IMG/VR virus record: IMGVR_UViG_3300017971_000190
Coordinates: 1 to 64,000 of that record
Direction: 5' to 3' (one strand)
Length of the DNA stretch: 64,000 nucleotides
Origin: a virus
The notes under the pieces were generated by a model that saw only the letters and a list, made by a program, of their open reading frames with translations, did no database searches and had not been told where the DNA came from. Position numbers and translations under genes: made by a program. Shown here one piece after another: positions 19,706-28,153 of this stretch. How positions within the stretch are numbered: the first letter of the stretch is position 1; the number at the start of each line of letters is the position of its first letter.

Positions 19706-20035
19706 ATGCTGACAGACGGTGAAAAGATGGTTTGGGCAGCTGCATTTGTAAGTGTTTATATGGAGGGAGGCAGAAGTATTGGACGCTGTATAACAGCAGC
19801 TACAAAAGCAGTTACAAAATTAAAAGAGGGTTCTTCTCATTTTTGCCAAACCTCGGGAAATCCTGAGGCTAATTCTATGCTGCAAGAAATGTTAGGGAAG
19901 ACAGGAGAATCTACAAGCTTTACTTGTTATTCTTGCGAAACGATTGTAATATGTTCGCCTGAAGAAGCACACCTTACAGGTCCTAAACTTTGTGGAGACT
20001 GTCTTCAGAAGGAGTACGATAAACATGACACCTAA
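19706..20035 (+). CDS. Helical / zinc-ribbon protein (109 aa)
   Basis: An Ala-rich helical N-terminal half is followed by a zinc ribbon (CYSC...CGDC) at about residues 77-102. ATG 19706 is chosen for the GGGAG site upstream; earlier in-frame starts overlap the previous gene. Ends 11 bp into the next gene. Confidence 0.6.
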   Translation: MLTDGEKMVWAAAFVSVYMEGGRSIGRCITAATKAVTKLKEGSSHFCQTSGNPEANSMLQEMLGKTGESTSFTCYSCETIVICSPEEAHLTGPKLCGDCLQKEYDKHDT

Positions 20036-20264
20036 ACCTGTTTTTGAAGTGCAAACTAGAGATGTTAGTGGAGAATTGAGGTGGTGGTCTACTCTCAAAG
20101 AAGCTCTAGCCTACGCTAAAGAAAATGAGACAGTTTGGAAAATCAGTTTTCCTGTGGGACCCCCCGAAAATGGTGAGCGTTGTCGTTTTGTGCGCAGTGA
20201 AGAGGGCTGTTGGTTTTACGAAGATATTGTAGCTGCTGTGCAAGCCGAGCTGGAGAAAAAATGA
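20025..20264 (+). CDS. Hypothetical protein (79 aa)
   Basis: Not recognised. Short mixed alpha/beta protein; residues 20-45 (RWWSTLKEALAYAKE) resemble an amphipathic helix. ATG after AAGGAG, overlapping the previous stop; TGA overlaps the following ATG. Confidence 0.6.
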   Translation: MTPKPVFEVQTRDVSGELRWWSTLKEALAYAKENETVWKISFPVGPPENGERCRFVRSEEGCWFYEDIVAAVQAELEKK

Positions 20265-20491
20265 ATCGTTCAGACCAGCTTTTGACAATTACTTGTCCAA
20301 TTTGTGGTACTGGTATTGCTACAGCTTGTCATCTCGTGTTCGAAGATGATGACCCCATAGAATATACAAGTGCTATAGCTTGCTGTGAAGAAAATTGCGG
20401 TCATAGGGTGAGTACTTCCTCAAACAAAAGTATGGATGATGCAATGTTTAAAGCTTGGGAACATTATGTTTCCGATGGGAGTAAAAAATGA
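20261..20491 (+). CDS. Zinc-ribbon hypothetical protein (76 aa)
   Basis: CPICG near residue 12 and CCEENCG near residue 42 form a zinc ribbon resembling the Lar/restriction-alleviation type small phage proteins, which also end with a helix containing a W (AWEHYV). That resemblance is loose. ATGA overlap with both neighbours. Confidence 0.65.
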   Translation: MNRSDQLLTITCPICGTGIATACHLVFEDDDPIEYTSAIACCEENCGHRVSTSSNKSMDDAMFKAWEHYVSDGSKK

Positions 20492-20667
20492 CATATTTAT
20501 CTCCGATTCTGAAACCACTTAGCAAGACGGCCATTAGGTTTCGTTTTAAAGTAAGTGAGAAAGAATTAGAATAATTAATTACTAGTGGACAATTTCCTCC
20601 TCCAGATGGAGTATATGGTGAAAAACTATTCCAAGTTCCTGTATGGAAACAAAGATACACTGAATAA
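20488..20667 (+). pseudogene. ORF interrupted by in-frame TAA
   Basis: An ATG coupled to the previous stop opens 28 codons to TAA (20572-20574); the same frame then continues 30 codons to a second TAA (20665-20667), with a coding-like sequence (SGQFPPPDGVYGEKLFQ). There is no frameshift. This is either a nonsense-mutated gene, a stop read-through site, or a sequencing error. TAA serves as an ordinary stop elsewhere, so recoding is unlikely. Confidence 0.5.
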
Positions 20668-20699
20668 TTTTTTTGCGATCTACAGAAAGAAAAATTGAA

Positions 20700-21050
20700 A
20701 TGGGAGCAGTAAACATACCACCCGAAGAAATCAAAATAGTTCCTGTGGATTGTGGGTCTATTAGAAAACCTAGTTGTCCTCATGAAGAGTGTGATTATCG
20801 CTTAGACACAGCAATTGTTGGCTGTAACCTGACTGGTAAAACAAATGTTCGTTTTGGTTTTTGGTGTAATCACTGTAAAACCTTTTTTAGGTATACAGCC
20901 GATGTTTTTGATGCCAGTGGTCACTACTGGCTTCTTTGCCGTGCTATTGAAGACACCCATTTGGTTACATTTACAGGCGATGAAAACTCTTTAAAAGAAG
21001 AGTACTACGACCAAACCTTCAACAAAAAAGAGGAGAAACAAAATGGATAG
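20700..21050 (+). CDS. Zinc-binding hypothetical protein (116 aa)
   Basis: CPHEEC (about residue 26) and CNHC (about 58) form a wide zinc site. The rest is beta-rich. ATG 20700 is chosen; a TTG at 20673 would add 9 residues. It overlaps the next gene by 8 bp. Confidence 0.65.
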   Translation: MGAVNIPPEEIKIVPVDCGSIRKPSCPHEECDYRLDTAIVGCNLTGKTNVRFGFWCNHCKTFFRYTADVFDASGHYWLLCRAIEDTHLVTFTGDENSLKEEYYDQTFNKKEEKQNG

Positions 21051-21342
21051 TGTACAGTATGTTGGCGCTGGCAAAGAAGAAACCAAAAAAGCTATTGTAG
21101 CTGCTAAAGCAAAATTGAACTTGGGACAACATTGGACTCTCAAAGCAGATCATGAGGATATGCTTCCTATTTATCCTACCGATATTTTAATTCTAAGCAC
21201 CTCAGATTTTTCTTTTGGAGGAGTTGTGAGTCTTTGTCTAGCCCCATCCAAATTAGAAGGTAGACATTTTCCAGCAAGAGCTGATATCATTCTAGACTAC
21301 TATAAGCTAGTTTATGACCCTTATGAAAAAGAGGCAGTTTAA
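21043..21342 (+). CDS. Hypothetical protein (99 aa)
   Basis: Not recognised. Alpha/beta, soluble, no cysteine cluster. ATG after GAGGAGAAACAAA inside the previous gene; its stop overlaps the next ATG (TAATG). Confidence 0.65.
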   Translation: MDSVQYVGAGKEETKKAIVAAKAKLNLGQHWTLKADHEDMLPIYPTDILILSTSDFSFGGVVSLCLAPSKLEGRHFPARADIILDYYKLVYDPYEKEAV

Positions 21343-21956
21343 TGTCTCACCCGCCAAATTGTCCTGGAGACATTGGTGTTTGTTCTTTTTGTGGCAACAC
21401 AGATGCTGACGGACGACGCCTTATTCAGGGTCCTCTGGTAGTCATTTGTGAAGAGTGTGTAGGCACTTGTCAAATTCAATTGAGACAATGGCCTTTTACT
21501 CACGGCGTAAGAAACGTCTACATAAGCTCCAGCTGGAAAAATAGAGAGAATGTCAGAGAGCTAGCCACTCAATTAACTGAGGCTGGTTACGACGTTTACG
21601 ACTTCACCAACCCAGCTTGCAGAAAAAGCCCAGAGATTCCACCCGAGAAATTTCCTGAACAATTCGATCCCGCGAAACACCGATACAAGGATTACATAAG
21701 CTCTGTTCCAGCTTGGCGCGAAGCTGTAGAAGGTAATCGAGAAGCGCTTGACAATTGCGATGCAGTTGTGTTACTACTACCCTGTGGGTTAGATGCCCAT
21801 GCGGACGCTTTCTATGCTTTAGGAAAAGACAAGTACCTAATCGTTTGCGGACAACCCCGAGCTGGAGATAGAACCCCAACTCACCTTTGGGCAGACAAAA
21901 TTGTCTCTGATTTTGCTTCTGTACTCTCTATTTTGAAGGAACTTAAAAATGGTTGA
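21342..21956 (+). CDS. ClpX-type zinc finger fused to nucleoside deoxyribosyltransferase-like domain
   Basis: Residues 12-42 match the ClpX N-terminal C4 zinc finger (C14, C17, C36, C39 with LIQGPLVVICEECV). Residues 57-200 resemble nucleoside 2-deoxyribosyltransferase/SLOG-like enzymes: VYISSSWKN, GYDVYDFTNP, a CDAVVLLLPCG strand and the AHADAFYALG active-site-like helix. In ClpX the finger binds substrates and adaptors. The fusion suggests an enzyme acting on a nucleotide ligand that docks on a partner, perhaps in anti-defence or salvage (inference). Confidence 0.75.
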   Translation: MSHPPNCPGDIGVCSFCGNTDADGRRLIQGPLVVICEECVGTCQIQLRQWPFTHGVRNVYISSSWKNRENVRELATQLTEAGYDVYDFTNPACRKSPEIPPEKFPEQFDPAKHRYKDYISSVPAWREAVEGNREALDNCDAVVLLLPCGLDAHADAFYALGKDKYLIVCGQPRAGDRTPTHLWADKIVSDFASVLSILKELKNG

Positions 21957-22254
21957 TGACTTGCTCAGTGCTCAAGAAATTGCTCATATTGTAAATAAGA
22001 CCACAGCTCTTCGTTATAACATGTCAGAAGTTATTGGAGATTCTCTTAAAAAGAGTCCTATCTTTGCCCATTTTGTAGAAGGGGAAGTTAACAAGTACTT
22101 TGAACAATTTTTGGATTGTCCCTCTTGTCAAAGTGTAGACGAGGAACTCTTTCAACGATGTCTTAGTCGTCGTAATGCTGTAGTGAAAAGGTTGATTAAA
22201 AAATTTGCCGAGGTAACAGCTTTTAAAATGAAACATATTGCTGCAAAGGGCTGA
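21949..22254 (+). CDS. Hypothetical helical protein (101 aa)
   Basis: Not recognised. Almost fully alpha-helical with one CPSC pair. ATGGTTGATGA start overlaps the previous gene by 8 bp. Confidence 0.65.
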   Translation: MVDDLLSAQEIAHIVNKTTALRYNMSEVIGDSLKKSPIFAHFVEGEVNKYFEQFLDCPSCQSVDEELFQRCLSRRNAVVKRLIKKFAEVTAFKMKHIAAKG

Positions 22255-22257
22255 TAA

Positions 22258-22479
22258 ATGTCAACTACAACAAACTACAATTGTGACTATGGACTCTGTA
22301 CCATTTTCGCAGAAGACAATAAAATCTTTCGCTTTTCAGGGGATTCTAAATACCTTCGATTTGGGCCTGAAAATGGACTTATTAGACTTTGGTGTGCTCA
22401 GTGTGGTGACACCATTTGCCTTCTAAGCTCCTCTACTAAAAAGGCTTCTTTGTCTGTATACTGTTTGGAAGGAATCTAA
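22258..22479 (+). CDS. Zinc-binding protein, paralog of next gene (73 aa)
   Basis: The pattern NCDYG...SGDSKYLRFGPEN...LWCAQCGDTI is shared with the first 55 residues of the next gene. Two Cys pairs probably hold one zinc ion. Tandem duplication of this domain is evident. Function unknown. Confidence 0.65.
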   Translation: MSTTTNYNCDYGLCTIFAEDNKIFRFSGDSKYLRFGPENGLIRLWCAQCGDTICLLSSSTKKASLSVYCLEGI

Positions 22480-22483
22480 GAGA

Positions 22484-23155
22484 ATGACTCTTTATACTTG
22501 TGAGTGTGGGGCTGTTGTCATCAAAACTGGTAACACTGATTTTAAATTTGAGGATAGATATGACAAATTACGTTGTACGGTAGAAAATGAACAACTCAAA
22601 TTTTGGTGTATTAATTGTAAGGGTGTGATTAACTTTCCCTTTCCAATTTTGGCTAGAGAAGGGCTCATTAAAGTTGGTACTTTTATGTCCGAGTACGAAG
22701 AAGATCCAGGGAGGTATGCTCCTCAAGCTGTGGTAGATGTTGTTCGTCAAATTATAGAATATTTTACACCACCAAGTAAAGGTGCTAAATCCAAAAAGTT
22801 TAAAGAATTACCTTCTTCAAAATATGAAGTACTGCAAGAGGGATCAAATTTTGAATACGATGTGCTTGCAGAACCTGGGGAAGAAGAATCCATTAATTAT
22901 CATTCTGTTTGGGTGGGGTTTTCTAGTGGAGTAAATAATGTAACACGTTTGATAGTTTCTAAAACAAAACCAGAAACTGATCACTGTGAATTTTTTAAAG
23001 GTCCCTTCAATGTTCAGATTCTAACTAAACCAGACGAAAAACCTGTTAATCCAACTGGTAAAACCTACAAATACAAGAAGAAAGAAAAATCAAATCACTC
23101 TTTGCAAGAGCTTAAAGATACTCACGTGGGAGCTGCTTGGGAGTGTACACGATAG
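22484..23155 (+). CDS. Zinc-binding protein with extended C-terminus (223 aa)
   Basis: The N-terminal domain (C5-x-C7-G ... FWCINC) is a paralog of the preceding protein. Residues 75-223 are unrecognised, with a proline/lysine-rich linker around 92-105 and a basic C-terminal part. ATG 4 bp after the previous stop. Confidence 0.65.
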   Translation: MTLYTCECGAVVIKTGNTDFKFEDRYDKLRCTVENEQLKFWCINCKGVINFPFPILAREGLIKVGTFMSEYEEDPGRYAPQAVVDVVRQIIEYFTPPSKGAKSKKFKELPSSKYEVLQEGSNFEYDVLAEPGEEESINYHSVWVGFSSGVNNVTRLIVSKTKPETDHCEFFKGPFNVQILTKPDEKPVNPTGKTYKYKKKEKSNHSLQELKDTHVGAAWECTR

Positions 23156-23156
23156 G

Positions 23157-23291
23157 ATAAACGAAGACGGTTCTCCTTCTTGGAATCAGGATGAGTCCCA
23201 ATTCCGCTGGCACTTGTTAAATGCTGTAGGTGCTCTTTACGATTATTTTATTGACAAACAAAAAGAGGAGAGTAAAGGCCATGAAGATTGA
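23157..23291 (+). CDS. Possible 44-aa ORF with ATA start
   Basis: An open frame covers the otherwise empty 125 bp between genes and ends 11 bp inside the next gene, the usual overlap here. Its composition looks coding (SQFRWHLLNAVGALYDYF). There is no ATG/GTG/TTG in frame; ATA at 23157 lies 10 nt after GGGAG. It could be a gene with a rare start or the end of a frameshifted neighbour. Confidence 0.35.
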   Translation: MNEDGSPSWNQDESQFRWHLLNAVGALYDYFIDKQKEESKGHED

Positions 23292-23496
23292 CGAAATTTG
23301 GGTGGTAACCAGTGTTGCTACCGATTATTCGGTAAGAACTGAAGTGTATGGCGATGAAGAAACATCTCTGGCAGATGCCAAGTATAATAAAGAAAGAGAA
23401 GATTGGAAAGCTGTGTGGGTAGATCATGTAGTTTTATCTGATTGGGTGGATCAAGATGGTGCTATGAGGGAGGATAAATATGCTTATGACGGTTGA
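23281..23496 (+). CDS. Hypothetical protein (71 aa)
   Basis: Acidic, Trp-rich small protein (EIWVVTS, DWKAVWVDH) typical of phage proteins reporting no known domain. ATG after GAGGAGAGTAAA. Overlaps the next gene by 17 bp. Confidence 0.65.
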   Translation: MKIDEIWVVTSVATDYSVRTEVYGDEETSLADAKYNKEREDWKAVWVDHVVLSDWVDQDGAMREDKYAYDG

Positions 23497-24292
23497 AAAT
23501 AATCTAGCCCAACAAACGCTTAAAAAGATGACTTCAGTTTGGGATGATCCTGGTTTTCACCTCGTTCTAATTTCCAAAGGTGTATCTCTCCCATCTTTTT
23601 TTGGAGTAGATCGTTGGTTTGTTTACTCCTACGATACTTTCAAAAAGTTAGAGAAAGAACACAAGCTGCGAACAATTATCAGAGACCGTCCACCAAATCT
23701 AGGATATGTAATTACTAATGTTCCCTCTTTTAGAAACAAAGCGGAAAAAATAGTCATAAGAGATTTAGATCATCTACTTCCCCAACATGTTATCAGTAGA
23801 GCTACAACTATTAGTGAACTTTTTTACAATGATCTCCTTTACGTAGCAAAAGCTAGATATGAAATCGAGCCTGGTACTATTTTTCCATGTAGAAATAGCG
23901 ATTGGATAATCGTCAATTCTGGGACTAAGCAAACAAACTATTCCTCTACTAGACCTTTTGTTTTTGATAACCTTTACTATTTAATTCACCATGGCGCCTC
24001 TATTTTAAACAATATTCAGGACAGGTGTACAGGACCACAAATTAAAATACTAAAAAACTTGCTTCAATCTTGTCAAATGGGAAATAGTTTTGGAACTTGG
24101 ATCAAGACTTGTAAACGTTATCCAACCAACAGTCTTAAATCTCTTGAAAAGTTAGGACTTGTAGAGGTTAAAGAAAGTTGGAAAACGGTGAATCACAAAG
24201 ATGGTTCTTTTCACACTGAACCAGACAATAAATTTAAACTCACGCCCCTAGGACAAGTTTTTCTAGATTGTGCAGTAGTTGTCGAAAGATAA
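23480..24292 (+). CDS. Hypothetical protein with winged-helix-like end (270 aa)
   Basis: Not recognised overall. Residues 190-265 look like a winged helix: helix around KILKNLLQSC, second helix NSLKSLEKLGLV, beta wing ending FKLTPLGQVFL. The next protein shares this layout. The N-terminal 180 residues are alpha/beta of unknown fold. It could be a DNA-binding regulator. Confidence 0.6.
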   Translation: MLMTVENNLAQQTLKKMTSVWDDPGFHLVLISKGVSLPSFFGVDRWFVYSYDTFKKLEKEHKLRTIIRDRPPNLGYVITNVPSFRNKAEKIVIRDLDHLLPQHVISRATTISELFYNDLLYVAKARYEIEPGTIFPCRNSDWIIVNSGTKQTNYSSTRPFVFDNLYYLIHHGASILNNIQDRCTGPQIKILKNLLQSCQMGNSFGTWIKTCKRYPTNSLKSLEKLGLVEVKESWKTVNHKDGSFHTEPDNKFKLTPLGQVFLDCAVVVER

Positions 24293-24373
24293 AGATTTGT
24301 GGGTTAGCATGTTTAAAGGATGTGTTGACGCCTCTACTGGATTATCTTGAAGAAAAGCAGGAGAAAAAAGAAA

Positions 24374-24775
24374 ATGACTAAAAAGGAAAAGAAGATTAAG
24401 CAACCTGTGAATTCAGAAGTTAGGAAGGCAATTCAAAAAAGATACTACAATTCTCTAACTGAAGAAGTGGCACCTATTTCAGCTGCTCAATTTAAAGTAT
24501 TAAGAACCCTTAGTGCACAAACTTGGGGCACTCGAAATTGGAGAAGCGTAAAAAGCTTTTGCCAAACTTATGATTACCAAGAGAAGACAATCGAAGCTCT
24601 TGTTTCTAAAAAATTAGCTAAGTTCAAATACCCAAATCTGTACAAAAATTCAGATTTTTCTAGACAGTGGAAAAACAAAGAAGTGATGATTACCAATTTA
24701 GGCCAACAAATTACAGAGTACATGGCTGCTGTAGAAAAGATTAGAATTGGTATTTCTATTCGGAAGCTTAAGTGA
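24374..24775 (+). CDS. Winged-helix-like hypothetical protein (133 aa)
   Basis: A Lys-rich N-terminus, then FKVLRTLSAQTW, TIEALVSKKLAKF and VMITNLGQQITEYM, laid out as the winged helix of the preceding protein. ATG 24374 follows GCAGGAG; an upstream TTG (24347) is less likely. Possibly a small DNA-binding partner of the upstream gene product. Confidence 0.6.
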   Translation: MTKKEKKIKQPVNSEVRKAIQKRYYNSLTEEVAPISAAQFKVLRTLSAQTWGTRNWRSVKSFCQTYDYQEKTIEALVSKKLAKFKYPNLYKNSDFSRQWKNKEVMITNLGQQITEYMAAVEKIRIGISIRKLK

Positions 24776-24777
24776 CT

Positions 24778-24942
24778 ATGCAACAAACTTGGGTCATTAT
24801 TTTTATTTGTGCTCTCGTAAGTTGGAGTTGTATTAGCCCGGTAATTATTTTTGCGGCTTGGGATCGCGGAAAAGCTCACGGACGTGTAGAGGGCAGGAAG
24901 GAAATACTAGATCGTGTTAAGTCTGAAAGCAATCAAAAATAA
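24778..24942 (+). CDS. Small single-pass membrane protein (54 aa)
   Basis: ATG 2 bp after the preceding stop. Residues 5-27 form one hydrophobic segment (VIIFICALVSW, then PVIIFAAW), followed by a charged cytoplasmic tail. Overlaps the next gene by 29 bp. Similar short TM proteins in phages are often uncharacterised. Confidence 0.65.
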   Translation: MQQTWVIIFICALVSWSCISPVIIFAAWDRGKAHGRVEGRKEILDRVKSESNQK

Positions 24943-25288
24943 AATAGTTGACACCTACTACTTTTTCAATCTGGTCTACCAGGTTTTTAAAAAGTGGAGA
25001 AAAGAAAGACGTTGCCCAACTTGCGGAGCTAAGACGTGGGCCGGAAAAATACCAGTAGCCACAGTTACTTTAACAAGTGGAAAAGAGGTACCAATTGAAT
25101 TGGTAGTTAGAGGCTGTGAAAACAACTGTCCTTACCACATGGACCAGACCACCATAGATCTAGAAGGAGAGCAGTTAACCATTGACGAATTTTTGTACGT
25201 AGCAGAAAGGCTTGACAAAAAGAAAGCCTTGTGGTACTTTCGAGACTTGTTCAAGCAGACACAGGCTCAACATAAAAGAGCCAACTAA
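24914..25288 (+). CDS. Zinc-binding hypothetical protein (124 aa)
   Basis: CPTCG (about residue 35) and CENNC (about 72) form a zinc ribbon between a helical N-terminus and a helical C-terminal half. The GTG start overlaps the preceding gene; an internal start cannot be excluded. Confidence 0.6.
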   Translation: MLSLKAIKNKIVDTYYFFNLVYQVFKKWRKERRCPTCGAKTWAGKIPVATVTLTSGKEVPIELVVRGCENNCPYHMDQTTIDLEGEQLTIDEFLYVAERLDKKKALWYFRDLFKQTQAQHKRAN

Positions 25289-25303
25289 CTAGACGATGAA
25301 AGG

Positions 25304-25579
25304 ATGACGAAAAAGATGACTAGTAAAGCTGAATTTGGTAATGAAACTGTACGTTTTGCTTTTGATGCCAATGACGAAATTGGTCAAATTTCTAACCTAC
25401 TAGATGTTTTCACTCTTTCCGGCTCTCCTGAAATGAGAGAGCTGCTGGAGTGGGATGCTAAAAATGATGATAAACTGAAGAACAAGGTACGCAGTTTCCA
25501 GCTCAACACCATTGAAACTCTCATTGAAATGACGCAGCAAATTAAAAGTAAAAAGCTTGGTATGAGATCCGGCCGCTAG
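25304..25579 (+). CDS. Hypothetical protein (91 aa)
   Basis: Not recognised. Soluble, helical C-terminal half, basic last 15 residues. ATG after GAAAGG. Last short gene before the virion block except the ACG-start frame at 25691. Confidence 0.65.
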   Translation: MTKKMTSKAEFGNETVRFAFDANDEIGQISNLLDVFTLSGSPEMRELLEWDAKNDDKLKNKVRSFQLNTIETLIEMTQQIKSKKLGMRSGR

Positions 25580-25690
25580 AACCCTTCCTCCTCTCCCTCC
25601 GTCCCTTCCTTTTTAAAATTTTGTGCTGTGGGGTTTGTAAACAAGTAGGTGTGGTGAGGTCGATCAACAACATAGAAAAGGAGATTCACC

Positions 25691-25900
25691 ACGAGCAAAA
25701 TTTCTAAATATGAAGAAACCTACAGTGCTCTCAATAGATGCCTTCAACATCTTGTTGAGATGCAAATTATGACCGGTCTTGAAAACGCTGCGTTATTCAC
25801 AAGTGAATTTAGAGAACAGTTAACTGGTCTTCTAAAGGATACAGCTGAGTTAATGAAAATAACCGGATCTAATTTAAAACTAGAACTTGAGGCCCTGTAA
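25691..25900 (+). CDS. Possible 69-aa protein with ACG start
   Basis: A 69-codon frame with coding-like, helical sequence (a leucine/glutamate-rich protein ending LKLELEAL) lies exactly 8 nt after AAAGGAG, but its first codon is ACG; the only in-frame ATGs are 23 or more codons later. ACG is a rare but known start. A point mutation or sequencing error in an ATG is the alternative. Confidence 0.5.
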   Translation, partial: TSKISKYEETYSALNRCLQHLVEMQIMTGLENAALFTSEFREQLTGLLKDTAELMKITGSNLKLELEAL

Positions 25901-25976
25901 GTATGTAAGACTCTTTTTTGCCTTCCTTCTTTCCCTCCCTTTTCCTTCCAAACAAAGTTAGTTTCTACTAGACCGG

Positions 25977-26033
25977 TAGAAAAGCCGTAATAGATGTGTA
26001 AGAGTGTATTCTCCTACACTAACTACTTTTCTA
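25977..26033 (+). promoter_or_regulatory. Structured leader before virion genes
   Basis: TAGAAAAG (25977-25984) pairs with CTTTTCTA (26026-26033) around an inner GTGTA/TACAC hairpin, in the 170-bp gap before the first structural gene. No TTGACA promoter is visible here, so this leader may carry a late-promoter or translational control element. Confidence 0.4.
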
Positions 26034-26073
26034 TCGTTCACAACACATTTGTAGTTGCAGGGGCAAACAACTC

Positions 26074-27606
26074 ATGAGTAGTGCAATTCTATACGACCAA
26101 TTTAAAGCTTTTTTAAAACAACTGGTCAATGATCCAGATGTTATGCGAAAACACAGCGCTCTTTCTGATGACAGCTACCGTCAAGATATTCTAGACCGCA
26201 TTGACGCTCAAAATCCAGAAACTAGTATTGTGCAAGACGTTACTAACGCTCTCACACCCACTTACGGAATGATGAGTAAGGACCCTAGCCACAGAACTAT
26301 TGTTTTTGATTCCATTGGTTTCATCACCAAACTAAGTGCTTTTCGAGAAGGTACAGTTAGTAACCCTTCTAAGTTTTTCCGTCGCCCCTCTACAGATGCT
26401 TATGGTGTTCGTTATATTTTAGCTGACCGTGGAACTGGTCTCATACTGCTCAATCCTGAGCTGGAAGTTTTAAGCCGCTTTCCTACATTTGGTCCAATTG
26501 TAGTTGAAGAGTATAATGATCCCTCTGCTGTCTGTGTCTTTAACGTAGGTGGTACAGATTACCTGGCTGTTACGAGTTATAGTCACCATATTTGCCAAAT
26601 CTATCTCTATGACCCTCCCTACACCTATCAAGCTACAATTGGTTCTTTGGATACTCCTGGAGCTACACCGGCTCTTCTCTACAATCCTGTTGGAGTAGCA
26701 GTAGACGAAACAAATAGTCTACTCTACATTTTGAACGAAAACGGAACTCCAGCTGGGGCTACCCTTGACAGAGGTTTTGTAACTGTTTTTGACGTCAGCA
26801 ATCCTGCTGCTCCGGTCAACACCGGAATTCCCATGTATTATGGAAATACTGGTAGTCTTTTAGATAGCGAAGTAGATAGCGCTGCTGATATTTTCTTTGA
26901 CAACAATTCTAATTTACTTTGGTTGACAAATGGACCTGCTAAAAATGAAGCCGCTGCTTTTACCACAAGTAGCGGTATTTTGCTCTCTTCATACATTGAA
27001 TCAAGTGGCGCTGGATATACTCTAAGAACCCCCAAACAGATTTATATTCAAACGCAACTGGGGGGCTATAAACGGATTTTTATTGCCAATGGAGCTACAG
27101 GTACAATTGAGGTATTTGACCAGGTTAGCTTACAACATTTAGGAAGTTACGGTTACCGAGCCAGTGAAGATGAACTGAGTGGCTATGACCGCCTAAGTGA
27201 AGATATTTATGGCGCAATTGGATTTCCTCAAGCTGTAGTTGCAGATACAGTTACTTTGGATGGGAAAGAAGCCGATGTTTTCGTTGTTGGTGATTCTATT
27301 AATCGACGCCTTCACCGATTTAATACTAATGCTTACACCGAAAACAATTGGGTCAATTTTGAGCTTTTGGAATTGGATGTTCCAGTCAGTCTTTACGGGT
27401 GGAGTTTTTCTGGAACCATTCCTCCAGACATGATGACAGTTTACTACCGTTTTGATGAAACGGAAGAGTTTAGAGAACTGCCTCAAGAAACCAATACTCC
27501 ACCTAGTAGCACCTTCCAATTCAGAGTAGCTGTACACCTAGACACCCGTCGTTTTGTGCGCCCGTGGAAACTAGATAAACTTCGCATTCACGCTACGCAG
27601 GTTTAA
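26074..27606 (+). CDS. Virion protein with beta-propeller-like repeats (510 aa)
   Basis: From about residue 110 the sequence shows NHL/propeller-like blades: GVAVDETNSLLYILN, DIFFDNNSNLLWLTNG, and KRIFIANGATGTIEVFD. The first 100 residues are helical and may attach to the particle. The C-terminus (from about 430) forms a separate beta domain. First gene of the structural block, so probably a tail fibre or baseplate protein; that role is inferred from context. Confidence 0.65.
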   Translation: MSSAILYDQFKAFLKQLVNDPDVMRKHSALSDDSYRQDILDRIDAQNPETSIVQDVTNALTPTYGMMSKDPSHRTIVFDSIGFITKLSAFREGTVSNPSKFFRRPSTDAYGVRYILADRGTGLILLNPELEVLSRFPTFGPIVVEEYNDPSAVCVFNVGGTDYLAVTSYSHHICQIYLYDPPYTYQATIGSLDTPGATPALLYNPVGVAVDETNSLLYILNENGTPAGATLDRGFVTVFDVSNPAAPVNTGIPMYYGNTGSLLDSEVDSAADIFFDNNSNLLWLTNGPAKNEAAAFTTSSGILLSSYIESSGAGYTLRTPKQIYIQTQLGGYKRIFIANGATGTIEVFDQVSLQHLGSYGYRASEDELSGYDRLSEDIYGAIGFPQAVVADTVTLDGKEADVFVVGDSINRRLHRFNTNAYTENNWVNFELLELDVPVSLYGWSFSGTIPPDMMTVYYRFDETEEFRELPQETNTPPSSTFQFRVAVHLDTRRFVRPWKLDKLRIHATQV

Positions 27607-27610
27607 AACA

Positions 27611-28147
27611 ATGACACTTAGAAGACGACGCAGAAGAATTAGGACCATAGTAGCTGATAAAGAGAAGCAACAACTGACTCTTCTTAACGGATACGCTCGT
27701 CTTTTGGCTCAATGTCAAAAAATAAAAGGTAGTGAAGAAGCTTGTCAGCAACAAGCCAAAAAACTGGATGATCTCATAGCTACCGTTCCAGACAGTATTA
27801 ACGATGAAACTATTAACTCCATTTTAGAAAATAATGGTTTAGATGGTTGGAAATTGAAGGCTGCTAGTTTTAGAAGAAGAACTTCTACTGCATCTCCTAA
27901 AAGTGTTCAGCTCCAACTTAAAAAGTTGGCAGTTAATTTGAAAGTCATTTCCGGATTATCTACTGAATTATTAGATCGTGTTAATGCCGAAAGACAATTA
28001 CGAAAATGGGGTGATCCGTCTTACGAAACATTTTACGGAGCGGAGTGGGACGAGTTTTTAAATCGCACAAAAGAGTTACTAAACGAGGCTCATGGTTATT
28101 TATCCGAAAGTGAAGCCACTTTTGATTATTATGAAATTGGGGAGTAA
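27611..28147 (+). CDS. Coiled-coil hypothetical protein (178 aa)
   Basis: The N-terminus is strongly basic (RRRRRRIR), then long helices with QQ/KK-rich stretches. No family recognised. Position between fibre genes suggests a virion-associated or fibre assembly protein. ATG 4 bp after previous stop. Confidence 0.6.
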   Translation: MTLRRRRRRIRTIVADKEKQQLTLLNGYARLLAQCQKIKGSEEACQQQAKKLDDLIATVPDSINDETINSILENNGLDGWKLKAASFRRRTSTASPKSVQLQLKKLAVNLKVISGLSTELLDRVNAERQLRKWGDPSYETFYGAEWDEFLNRTKELLNEAHGYLSESEATFDYYEIGE

Positions 28148-28153
28148 GTAAAC

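Noticed and set aside
20488-20667. Alternative genetic code with TAA recoded
   Set aside because: TAA ends many well-defined genes here, including the RNA ligase and receiver domain genes' neighbours, so a single in-frame TAA is better explained by mutation or read-through.
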